Part shown: piece after piece, positions 6,658 to 14,600 of the stretch
How the letters are laid out: each line of letters starts with the position of its first letter
Numbering within the stretch: the stretch's first letter is position 1
Assembly (NCBI GenBank): GCA_037969155.1
Contig: JBBKWW010000080.1
Location: 1-16,016, forward strand
Direction of reading: 5' to 3'
Source of the DNA: JAYXXU01 sp037969155
GTDB lineage: Bacteria; Pseudomonadota; Gammaproteobacteria; Pseudomonadales; Moraxellaceae
Length of the DNA: 16,016 bases
Notes under the pieces: generated by a model
Seen by the model: the letters and a program-made list of their open reading frames with translations, nothing else
What the model was told of the DNA's origin: nothing
Database searches by the model: none
Program-made: the position numbers and the translations under genes

Positions 6658-8128
6658 CGAACAGATCGCCGCGATTGATCAGGCCAAACGCGGTGAGTCT
6701 TTTAAAATCATGGCCTATGCGGGATCGGGTAAAACCACCACGCTTAAACTGATCAGTGAACAACTGGCAGGACAAAAAGGACTCTATCTGGCCTTTAATA
6801 AAGCCATCGCTGATGAAGCCCGTAGCAAATTCCCACCGAATGTCGATTGTCGTACTTTTCACTCGATGGCCTATCGACACGTCGACCGTAAAATCACCGA
6901 TAAGCTACGGCTGCCGCGTCTGTCACCGATGACCATGGCGCGTGACTATCAGCTCGAACCGCTGAGCATTCGCCGCATGCTGGGCAAACGCTATGAACAC
7001 TTTACCCTGACCCCAAGTCGACAAGCGGGCTTAATCAGCAATGCAGTCAGTCGCTTCTGTGCCACGCATGCCCGCCACCCTGCGCCGCGTCATTTAGAGC
7101 TGCCCGATTGGTTGCACCCAGACGATGCCGAGGGTATTCAACAGCAGCTGTTCCCGCATGTCGAACAACGCTGGCACGATGCACTTGACCCCTATCATCG
7201 GGCGGGGATTAATCACGAGGTGTACCTCAAATGCTGGGCGCTGGCTGATCCCATTATTCCAGTCGATTATATTTTGTTTGATGAAGCGCAAGATTCTGAC
7301 CCGCTAATGCTGGGGATTTTGATGCAACAAAAACGCGCCCAAGTGATCTATGTCGGCGATGCGCATCAGCAAATTTATCAATGGCGCGGTGCGGTGAATG
7401 CCATGCAAAAGCTGCCATTGCCAGATACACGGCTGACGCGCTCATTTCGGTTTGGTGATGAGGTGGCCGAGATTGCCAACGTTTTTTTAAAAGAACTCGG
7501 TGAAACCACCCCGCTGCAAGGCATGCCAAACCTACAATCTCGGATTGATCTGAGTCCGATTATGCGCAGCAAAAACGCCGTGCTGTGCCGCACCAATGCC
7601 CGCGCCATGTCGCTGTTGATGGGTGGCTTACTACAAGGCCATAAAGTCGCACTACAGGCCGATACCGACCGCTTACTGAAATTTGTGCAAGCGGCTGGCG
7701 CACTCAAAGCGGGTAAAAAAGTCTTTGATGTGCCTGAATTGGCGTGGTTTAACAGCTGGCAAGAAGTGCATGAATACTGCGAAAGCAGTGACAGCAGCGA
7801 CATCAAACCACTGGTGAAGCTGGTCGATGAACACGGCACTGAACCACTCAAAAAAGCCCTGAATGGCATTTCGTCGATTGAGTCGGCAGATTATGTGATC
7901 TCGACTGCGCATAAAGCCAAAGGACTCGAATGGCAACAAGTACAGATCGAAGACGACTATAACTATAAGATTACCAAAGGCAATGTGCAGATCAGTCCTG
8001 AAGAGTTGCGTTTACTCTATGTCGCCACCACCCGCGCCAAATCCGTGCTGAATGTGCATCACTTGCAGCCGCTGATCGGCACACTACGCGCCCAACAAAA
8101 TAAAAAAGCCAAAGAAAAAACGATCTAA
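6644..8128 (+). CDS. Compact UvrD/Rep-family (superfamily 1A) DNA helicase
   Basis: The 494-residue protein carries all main SF1A motifs. These are the Walker A AYAGSGKTTT (24-33), motif Ia TFHSMAYRH (71-79), Walker B LFDEAQD (211-217), motif III VGDAHQQIYQWRGA (237-250) and motif IV TRSFRFG (265-271). Motif V is TAHKAKGLEW (421-430) and motif VI is LLYVATTRAK (457-466). It should be an ATP-driven 3'-to-5' translocase or helicase. At about 500 residues it is much shorter than UvrD or Rep (around 700), with shrunken 1B and 2B subdomains. The short loop set recalls the helicase part of eukaryotic Fbh1, which acts on recombination intermediates; that parallel is inference. An in-frame ATG at 6632 would add four residues. 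The ATG at 6644 overlaps the tatC end by 14 bp. Confidence 0.88.
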   Translation: MKATDEQIAAIDQAKRGESFKIMAYAGSGKTTTLKLISEQLAGQKGLYLAFNKAIADEARSKFPPNVDCRTFHSMAYRHVDRKITDKLRLPRLSPMTMARDYQLEPLSIRRMLGKRYEHFTLTPSRQAGLISNAVSRFCATHARHPAPRHLELPDWLHPDDAEGIQQQLFPHVEQRWHDALDPYHRAGINHEVYLKCWALADPIIPVDYILFDEAQDSDPLMLGILMQQKRAQVIYVGDAHQQIYQWRGAVNAMQKLPLPDTRLTRSFRFGDEVAEIANVFLKELGETTPLQGMPNLQSRIDLSPIMRSKNAVLCRTNARAMSLLMGGLLQGHKVALQADTDRLLKFVQAAGALKAGKKVFDVPELAWFNSWQEVHEYCESSDSSDIKPLVKLVDEHGTEPLKKALNGISSIESADYVISTAHKAKGLEWQQVQIEDDYNYKITKGNVQISPEELRLLYVATTRAKSVLNVHHLQPLIGTLRAQQNKKAKEKTI

Positions 8129-8212
8129 AGTACGATGTAATGATGACAAGGCATTTAAATACAACGCGACACACGCTAGGATTGCCGTACGATCATCGTC
8201 AGGACTGGTGAC

Positions 8213-8887
8213 ATGCCATGGATTCTGCTGGCAACCCTCAAATCTCTGCTGCTCTTACCAGTGCTGGTGGCTCTGACTTCTTTTGCCACGCCCATTTGGC
8301 TGCCTCTGAAGACCAAGCCAACGACACAGTCGACCATGCAGCCGGTAGCTCAACTGCAACTGGACTTTCGGGCATGGAAAGTCACTCAAAAACCTAAAAC
8401 GCTGAACGATTATCATGCGTTTATTGCAGGACACTTAAAGCCTGCACCACCGCTGCTGGACATGACCTACAATCGTCATCGTCCCAAAAACGACTGTAAA
8501 TATATCCAGTTTTTGATTCCTCCCCGCGATTTATGGCCAAGTCTAAAGCCAGCACTGCGTCTGCTTGGTCTGTTGCAGCAACAAGGTCTGGCAACAACGT
8601 ATCAAATCAGATCGGTCTATCGCGATCCATCGGCGAATGCCTGCATCGGTGGCGCACGTGGGAGTCGACATGTACAGCACGCTGCATTGGACTTTCGTGT
8701 TCTGAGTGTTGAAGCAACGCCGACGGCTTATCAACAGTTGGATCAGCAGTATTGCGATTTTTGGCGTACACATGGGCGAAAATATAACATGGGCTTAGGC
8801 GTCTATGGCCGTGGCCGTTATCATGTCGATGGCACTGGCTATCGGACATGGGGATCAGACTACAAACGCGCAACTTCACCCTGTTAA
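8213..8887 (+). CDS. Exported M15-type zinc metallopeptidase, likely acting on peptidoglycan
   Basis: The 224-residue protein begins with a hydrophobic segment (residues 3-30), an uncleaved anchor or signal peptide. It ends in a D-Ala-D-Ala carboxypeptidase-like fold of the M15 group (M15_3 type). The likely zinc ligands are H153 in GSRHVQHAALD, D160 in the same motif, and H204 in GRYHVDG; D206 is nearby. SVYRDPSANACIGGARG before H153 matches the family's SGYRSP-type strand, and MGLGVYG before H204 matches GGxGxY. The family trims peptide stems of murein; the exact bond is unknown. AGGA at 8201-8204 lies 8 bases before the ATG. The gene starts 84 bp after the helicase and ends 21 bp before the lipoprotein gene, so the latter two may form a unit. 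Confidence 0.82.
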   Translation: MPWILLATLKSLLLLPVLVALTSFATPIWLPLKTKPTTQSTMQPVAQLQLDFRAWKVTQKPKTLNDYHAFIAGHLKPAPPLLDMTYNRHRPKNDCKYIQFLIPPRDLWPSLKPALRLLGLLQQQGLATTYQIRSVYRDPSANACIGGARGSRHVQHAALDFRVLSVEATPTAYQQLDQQYCDFWRTHGRKYNMGLGVYGRGRYHVDGTGYRTWGSDYKRATSPC

Positions 8888-8908
8888 GCTATTCCCTTCC
8901 CTATTGAG

Positions 8909-9562
8909 ATGCAATTCATCATGGCTAAATTTTTATACGCAACGCTACTCAGCGTCTTGGTGCTGACGGGCTGCTCCACGACAGCAGCGGATCGGCGTCA
9001 ATCCAACACCACCCCAATCGTCAACCCACACCAACTATTAATCGACGCACAACAGCATCGCAGTGCCGGTCGTGCCGTACCCGCGTTACAACTGACCCAG
9101 CAAGCCATCGCCAGTTATGAAGCGGCGCAGGACTGGCGCAAACTCGGCGCAACCTATACCGAATACGCCAAGCTACTCCGCTCACCGATTGTACCGCTCA
9201 GCGCTGATCTGCTGATCAAGCAAGGGTTTATCGACCGTCAAAACGGCATTACCTTTGACAATCGTATCGAAAAATCGCGCGAAATTGACCAACAGGCGAT
9301 TACCGTCTTGAGCATGGCGGAACAACAGTCACGCGCGGCAAAAGAATATGATCTGCTGACCAATATCTATGTCAATCAAGCCACCGCTTATCTGGGCTTG
9401 CAACAGATTGCGGATGCCTGCCGTAGCTATGATCTGGCGATTGCCGCCTATCAAGACAATCGACGGCAGTTGGCCTACCAAAGCCTGTCACTCACCGTCG
9501 GTGGTGAAACGGTCGAGCAACAGATTCAACGCGCCCAACAGCAGTTGGGCTGTGACCAATAA
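8909..9562 (+). CDS. Small predicted lipoprotein with helical, TPR-like repeats
   Basis: The 217-residue product has a lipoprotein signal ending in the lipobox LTGC; Cys22 would be lipidated, and the following Ser-Thr-Thr suggests outer-membrane sorting. The mature part is helical, with paired-helix stretches that look like tetratricopeptide repeats. Examples are LLIDAQQHRSAGRAVPALQL (43-62), the pair around 90-110, and YVNQATAYLGLQQIADACRS near 154-173. TPR proteins scaffold protein complexes; the partner is unknown. It resembles no named family I can place. The start is ambiguous: ATG 8909 has TTGAG directly against it, while ATG 8921 (MAKFLYATLLS) would give a shorter, more standard signal peptide. 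It lies 21 bp after the peptidase gene. Confidence 0.75.
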   Translation: MQFIMAKFLYATLLSVLVLTGCSTTAADRRQSNTTPIVNPHQLLIDAQQHRSAGRAVPALQLTQQAIASYEAAQDWRKLGATYTEYAKLLRSPIVPLSADLLIKQGFIDRQNGITFDNRIEKSREIDQQAITVLSMAEQQSRAAKEYDLLTNIYVNQATAYLGLQQIADACRSYDLAIAAYQDNRRQLAYQSLSLTVGGETVEQQIQRAQQQLGCDQ

Positions 9563-9592
9563 ATCGACTCTCGCACACATGACTCTCGCCCG

Positions 9593-9622
9593 CACGATAC
9601 TGACCCACACGATACTAACCCA
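9593..9622. repeat. Tandem 15-bp direct repeat
   Basis: CACGATACTGACCCA (9593-9607) is followed at once by CACGATACTAACCCA (9608-9622), with one base different. It is just downstream of the lipoprotein gene; no function is evident. Confidence 0.75.
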
Positions 9623-9765
9623 CATCGCTTGAGCCAGTGGTTGTGTGAGTTAAGGTTGTCTTTTGGTACAAAAACCATCTGTAACATACAAGAACTCTTT
9701 AATTTTTTATTTTTTTAGTGTAAGAAAACCCAAAAAACACCGTCGATCCTTCTAGAAAATACCAG

Positions 9766-9793
9766 CTGAACGGTTGTTGTTTAACAATATAAA
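9766..9793 (+). promoter_or_regulatory. Tentative promoter for the tpsB-tpsA operon
   Basis: TATAAA (9788-9793) matches the -10 consensus at five of six bases; CTGAAC (9766-9771), 16 bp upstream, is a poor -35. A small palindrome TTGTT-T-AACAA (9777-9787) sits between them and could be an operator. If used, the mRNA leader would be about 140 nt. Confidence 0.25.
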
Positions 9794-9925
9794 AACCTAG
9801 TAGAGCATCTCGAGGCGTACTTTACTGCCTCAAAACCCACACTACAATTCACACGTCAAGCTGCTGTGTTGTACGTGCTACGTTGGTTTTCGTGTGAAAT
9901 ATTTTCGATTTCGAATTTACATGCG

Positions 9926-9930
9926 AAGGG
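9926..9930 (+). promoter_or_regulatory. Ribosome binding site deciding the tpsB start
   Basis: AAGGG lies 8 bases before the ATG at 9939, the start that places a regular Sec signal peptide at the N-terminus. It favours this start over GTG 9894 and ATG 9921. Confidence 0.65.
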
Positions 9931-9938
9931 ATGGAATT

Positions 9939-11606
9939 ATGCTAATAAGAAACTTATGGCCGCTGGCAATGCTGGCATTTAGTCAAAGTGTATTGGCTGT
10001 TGAGTTGCCCAATGCGGGCACACAGTTACAACAAATCCCACCATCACCCACGCCGCAGAAGCTGCCACCAGCAATTAGCCTTGTGCCGAGTTCAGCCGTG
10101 GTCACGCCAGACGCTGATCACGTTAAAGTGAATGTACAACGAATCCAAATCACAGGCATGCAAGCATACGCCGAGGCTGATCTGCTCAAGCAAATTCCAT
10201 TTAAGCCAAATAGCGAACTGAGCCTTGCCGAGCTGCGTGGGATAGCCGCAAAGATTGCCGACTACTACCATAAAAATGGTTATTTTGTTGCACAGGCCTA
10301 TCTGCCCGCCCAAGAGATTAACAACGGCGTAGTCAGCATTGCGGTCATCGAAGGACAGTACGGCAAAATCATCGTGCGTAATCCGACCAATCTGTCCACT
10401 CGTCTGGTTGACAGCCAACTCGAAGGCATCAACAGTGGTGATGTGATCACCAGTGTGCCGCTTGAAAACCGTCTGCTGCTGCTGTCCGATATTGCTGGGG
10501 TAAACATCAACTCAACATTGGCACCTGGCGCGGCGGCGGGTACTTCAGATTTAATCGTTGATGTGACTCCTGGCGCTCGCGTCAATGGCAGTATTGATGC
10601 TGATAATGCTGGCAATCGGTACACAGGCGAATATCGCCTTGGTGCGACAATCAACGTAAACAATTTGGCTGGTCAAGGTGACGTGGCCTCACTGCGGGTG
10701 CTCACCTCTGGCGAGGGATTAAGCTATGCGAGAGCGGCATACCAAATGCAACTGGCCAAAGCCACCGTTGGTGCGGCGTATAGCTGGCTAGACTACGAAC
10801 TCGGTGAAGAGTTTACGAGTCTGGATGCGAGCGGTAATGCAAAAATTGCCAGCGTCTATGGCAGCTATCCCTTGATTCGCTCACGCAACACTAATCTATA
10901 CACAGATCTTTTGTACGAAAACAAAGTATTACAGGATAAAATCGGCATCACTAACACAGTGACTGACAAAAAAATCGACGCACTGACGGCCGCCTTACGT
11001 GGTGACCACAAGGATCAGTGGGCGGGTGGTGGCCTCACCAGCTACTCAGTTGCCGCAACGGTGGGCGATCTGAATATCCAAACACCCGCTGCCCTTGCCG
11101 TTGACGCACTGACTGCGCGTAGCGATGGCCACTATAACAAACTGACCGTCAACGCCAGCCGCCTGCAACGGGTGACTGACTCTTTCTCCTTGTATGCGGG
11201 TCTGAGTGGTCAGTTGGCCTCCAAAAACCTTGATAACTCAGAAAAAATGCAACTTGGCGGCATGTACGCGGTGCGAGCCTACCCTGAAGGTGAAGCCTAT
11301 GCGGACGAAGGTTATGTCATGACCTTAGAAGCGCGACAGAATTTACCGAAGTTTACCGACAATATGCCCGGCCAACTGCAACTGGTGGGTTTTGTGGATG
11401 CAGGTCGCGTCACGATTGACCAGACTGCTTGGAGTGCTGGTGATAACACCAGAACGCTGAGTGGCGCAGGTGTCGGCGTCAATTGGATGGATTACAACAA
11501 TTTTGTGATGAAACTGGCTTACGCGCACAGATTAGGCAGCGAAAAAGCGACCTCAGCACCCGATTCGGGCGGTCAGTTCTGGGTACAAGTGGTGAAATAT
11601 TTTTAA
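9939..11606 (+). CDS. TpsB-type outer-membrane transporter (ShlB/FhaC/HecB family)
   Basis: This 555-residue protein is the transporter half of a two-partner secretion system; it takes the Sec-exported TpsA from the periplasm across the outer membrane. Residues 1-20 are a Sec signal peptide (cleavage after VLA). A Pro/Gln-rich linker follows (about 25-60). POTRA-type domains come next, the first at about 63-140 (VNVQRIQITG to VIEGQYG) and the second at about 141-215. A 16-strand-type barrel then runs to the C-terminal Phe (VVKYF), as usual for BAM-inserted barrels. The loop motif that is VRGY/VRGF in FhaC reads VRAYPEGE here (445-452). GFVDAG (484-489) is also typical. The frame is open 15 codons further upstream, but the ATG at 9939 has the best ribosome site. 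The tpsA gene starts 67 bp downstream. Confidence 0.93.
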   Translation: MLIRNLWPLAMLAFSQSVLAVELPNAGTQLQQIPPSPTPQKLPPAISLVPSSAVVTPDADHVKVNVQRIQITGMQAYAEADLLKQIPFKPNSELSLAELRGIAAKIADYYHKNGYFVAQAYLPAQEINNGVVSIAVIEGQYGKIIVRNPTNLSTRLVDSQLEGINSGDVITSVPLENRLLLLSDIAGVNINSTLAPGAAAGTSDLIVDVTPGARVNGSIDADNAGNRYTGEYRLGATINVNNLAGQGDVASLRVLTSGEGLSYARAAYQMQLAKATVGAAYSWLDYELGEEFTSLDASGNAKIASVYGSYPLIRSRNTNLYTDLLYENKVLQDKIGITNTVTDKKIDALTAALRGDHKDQWAGGGLTSYSVAATVGDLNIQTPAALAVDALTARSDGHYNKLTVNASRLQRVTDSFSLYAGLSGQLASKNLDNSEKMQLGGMYAVRAYPEGEAYADEGYVMTLEARQNLPKFTDNMPGQLQLVGFVDAGRVTIDQTAWSAGDNTRTLSGAGVGVNWMDYNNFVMKLAYAHRLGSEKATSAPDSGGQFWVQVVKYF

Positions 11607-11660
11607 GTTTTTTAAGCCAAGCAGCACGCCATACCCATTCAACTCACAAATTTTCAGATA

Positions 11661-11665
11661 AAGGA
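11661..11665 (+). promoter_or_regulatory. Ribosome binding site of the tpsA-like gene
   Basis: AAGGA lies 8 bases before the ATG at 11674. The 67-bp gap after tpsB shows no terminator, so both genes are probably on one mRNA. Confidence 0.6.
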
Positions 11666-11673
11666 CTCACATC

Positions 11674-14600
11674 ATGAACCGCATCTACAAATCGATTTGG
11701 AATGTCAAAACAGGCAGTTTTATCGCCGTCGCTGAGCATGCACGCAGCGCGGGTAAACAGTCGTCGTTGTGCAACCCGATGAGCACTGGCCGTCATAGCC
11801 ACAGCCTTGGCTTTGCTTTAAAAACCCTTGCCGTGTCACTACTCATGGTCAGCGGCACGAGTATGCTGCATGCCCAACCGGTGGGCGGTGTGGTGTCCGC
11901 AGGCAGTGCTCAGATTGGCAGTACGCTGGGCAACACCACCATCAACCAAAGCTCACAGAATGTGGCCATCAACTGGCAAAGCTTCAATATTAATCGCGGT
12001 GAATCGGTTAATTTTGTGCAACCCAATAGTAGTTCGGTGGCACTGAACCGTGTGCTCGGTTCAGATGCCTCAAATATTATGGGCAATCTGTCAGCCAACG
12101 GGAAAGTCTTCCTGATCAATCCAAATGGGGTGTTATTTGGCCCAACGGCATCGGTCAATGTCGGTAGCCTGGTCGCATCGACCCTGAATATGACTGATGC
12201 CGATTTTATGGCAAATAACTATCAACTCTCTGGCGCAACGACGGGGACGGTGCTCAACCAAGGCTCGATTACTGCGGCAGATGGTGGCTTTGTCGCGCTG
12301 TTAGGCGCGAACGTCAGTAACCAAGGCGTGATTGCTGCGAAGCTTGGCAGCGTGGTACTGGCCGCTGGACGTGCGATGACACTGGATGTGGCGGGCGATA
12401 AACTACTCAATGTCGTGATTGATCAAGGCGTGCTGAATGCCTTAGTCGAAAACGGCGGACTGATTCAGGCAGATGGCGGCCGTGTCCTCATGACCACGCA
12501 GAGCGCAGGCAGTCTACTCGCCAATGCGGTCAATAATACCGGCGTGGTTCAGGCGCAGACCATTCAGAATATCGATGGCACCATCAAACTGCTCGGTGAT
12601 ATGCAAAACGGCAACGTCAATGTGACAGGCCTACTGGACGCTTCCGCACCGAATGGCGGTGATGGCGGCTTCATCGAAACCTCAGCAGCACACGTCAACA
12701 TCTCGGATGACGCCAAAATCACCACTGCTGCGCCGAGTGGATTGACCGGTAATTGGCTGATTGATCCGCAAGACTTCACGATTTCGGGGACTGGCGATAT
12801 TTCTGGCGCGACACTGAGCGCTCAGTTGGTCAACTCCAGCATTACGATTGTGAGTGAGCAGGGTGCGCTGGCAGGTAATGGCGACATCTTTGTCAATGAT
12901 GCGATCACATGGACGCCGGCTCCTGTGCCCACCACGTTGACCTTAAATGCCCTACGAGACGTGAATATCAATCAGGCGGTCACCTCAACAGGTGGCAACT
13001 TTGTGGTGATTGCTGGACGAGACATCAATCAAAATGCAGCCGTGACCACCACCAATGGAAACTTTAGCTCAACAGCCATACGCGATGTCAACGTCCTAGC
13101 CGCCACCACAACCACCGATGGCAACTTTACCTCGAACGCAGGGCGTAATGTCAACATCGACGGAGCAGCCCTGACCACGACCAGAGGCATTGTGACGCTG
13201 AACGCAGGTAATGACGCGATTAGCGGCGGTGGCGTCATTTTTGCACCTGGTACCCCACTGGCTACCGTTACAGGGCCAAATGCGGCAGTCAGGATTTTTA
13301 ACCCAATCGGAATAACCACAAGTTATGCAGGCAACTTCACCTTGACCGATGCGACACTCACACAATTCACCTTGCTGTTTGTACCCGGCCCCGTAGGGCC
13401 TACGGGAGCAACTGGTGCTACAGGAGCAACCGGCGATACAGGTACAACCGGCGCCACAGGTACAACCGGTGCTACAGGCGCTACTGGTACGGCAGGTACA
13501 GATGGCGTAGATGGTGCTACAGGCGCAACTGGTGCAGCAGGTACAGATGGCGCTACAGGCGCAACCGGTACTACAGGAGCAACCGGCGATACAGGTGCAA
13601 ATGGCACTACAGGGGCAACCGGCACTACAGGGGCAACCGGCACTACAGGGGCAACCGGCACTACAGGCGCTACTGGTACGGCAGGTACAGATGGCGCAGA
13701 TGGTGCTACAGGCGCAACTGGTGCAGCAGGTACAGATGGCGCCACAGGTACAACCGGTACTACAGGAGCAACTGGCGCTACAGGTACAAATGGTGTAGAT
13801 GGCGCTACGGGAGCGACTGGCACTACAGGCGCAACTGGCAACACAGGAGCGACTGGTGCTACAGGTACAACCGGTACTACAGGAGCAACCGGCACTACAG
13901 GTGCAACTGGCGATACAGGTACAACTGGTGCTACAGGTACAACTGGCACTACCGGAGCAACCGGCACTACAGGTGCAACTGGCGATACAGGTGCTACAGG
14001 CGCAACTGGCACTACAGGCGCTACTGGTACGGCAGGTACAGATGGCGTAGATGGTGCTACAGGTGCAACTGGCGCAACTGGCACTACAGGCGCAACTGGC
14101 GCCACAGGTGCAACCGGCACTACAGGTGCAACCGGCACTACAGGTGCAACCGGCGCTACAGGTACAAATGGTGTAGATGGCGCTACGGGAGCGACTGGCG
14201 CAACTGGCAACACAGGAGCGACTGGTGCTACAGGTACAACCGGCGCTACAGGAGCAACTGGCGCTACAGGTACAAATGGTGTAGATGGCGCTACGGGAGC
14301 GACTGGCACTACAGGGGCAACCGGCACTACAGGGGCAACCGGCACTACAGGGGCAACCGGCACTACAGGGGCAACCGGCACCACAGGAGAAACTGGTGCT
14401 ACAGGTACAACCGGCGCTACAGGGGCAACCGGCAACACAGGCGCAACCGGCAACACAGGCGCAACCGGCGCCACAGGGCCAGCAGGACCCTCTGCACCAA
14501 CAGGCACAACCACGGTTGTGATTCGCTCCTTCCCCGTCGTGCAACCCGTACCCGTAGATGAAGCGCCCCTCATCGTCGTCCCGTCATCGCCACTATTAAC

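Larger units (their letters stand above)
9563..9938. promoter_or_regulatory. Non-coding leader before the two-partner secretion genes
   Basis: These roughly 375 bp show no credible gene. In order they hold: a 9-bp direct repeat GACTCTCGC at 9566-9574 and 9581-9589; a tandem pair of 15-bp units at 9593-9622; a weak stem (TAACCCAC 9616-9623 with GTGAGTTA near 9644-9651, one mismatch) that could end the lipoprotein transcript; an A/T-rich stretch (about 9690-9735) typical of upstream promoter regions; a possible promoter at 9766-9793; and an 8-bp inverted repeat, TTCACACG (9848-9855) with CGTGTGAA (9891-9898), that could fold the mRNA leader just before tpsB. Confidence 0.45.
13387..14493 (+). 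repeat. Collagen-like Gly-X-Y coding tract, 123 triplets
   Basis: Every third residue from 572 to 940 is glycine, with no break. GAT and GTT dominate. The rest are GDT, GNT, GTA, GTD, GTN, GVD, GAD, GAA, GAN and a single GET. Proline occurs only in the first two triplets (GPV, GPT) and the last two (GPA, GPS). At DNA level the basic period is 9 bp, with many 18-bp pairs. Because the repeat is rich in GCN and ACN codons and stop-free, both other strands and frames also show long artificial open frames here. Confidence 0.97.

Noticed and set aside
6494..6880. Minus-strand 128-codon open frame across the tatC-helicase junction
   Set aside because: It is antisense to two well-supported genes and shows no recognisable domain.
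9369..9632. Plus-strand 87-codon open frame over the lipoprotein 3' end
   Set aside because: A frame-shifted shadow whose repetitive tail comes only from the tandem 15-bp repeat.
13387..14493. CRISPR array
   Set aside because: Units are 9 or 18 bp, directly adjacent and in frame with a protein; there are no unique spacers.
13511..14521. Plus-strand Gln/Leu-rich open frames in a second frame across the collagen tract
   Set aside because: Frame-shifted readings of the same repeat, broken wherever GTAGAT gives a TAG stop.
13096..14544. Minus-strand open frame of 482 codons, Cys/Ser-rich
   Set aside because: Another stop-free frame forced by the 9-bp repeat; the regular Cys-Ser pattern is the repeat period and not a real cysteine-rich protein.
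13323..14573. Minus-strand open frame of 416 codons, Pro/Val/Ala-rich
   Set aside because: It is the reverse complement of the Gly-X-Y codons: GGN-GCN-ACN repeats read backwards give PVAPVV without stops. There is no ribosome site or family match.
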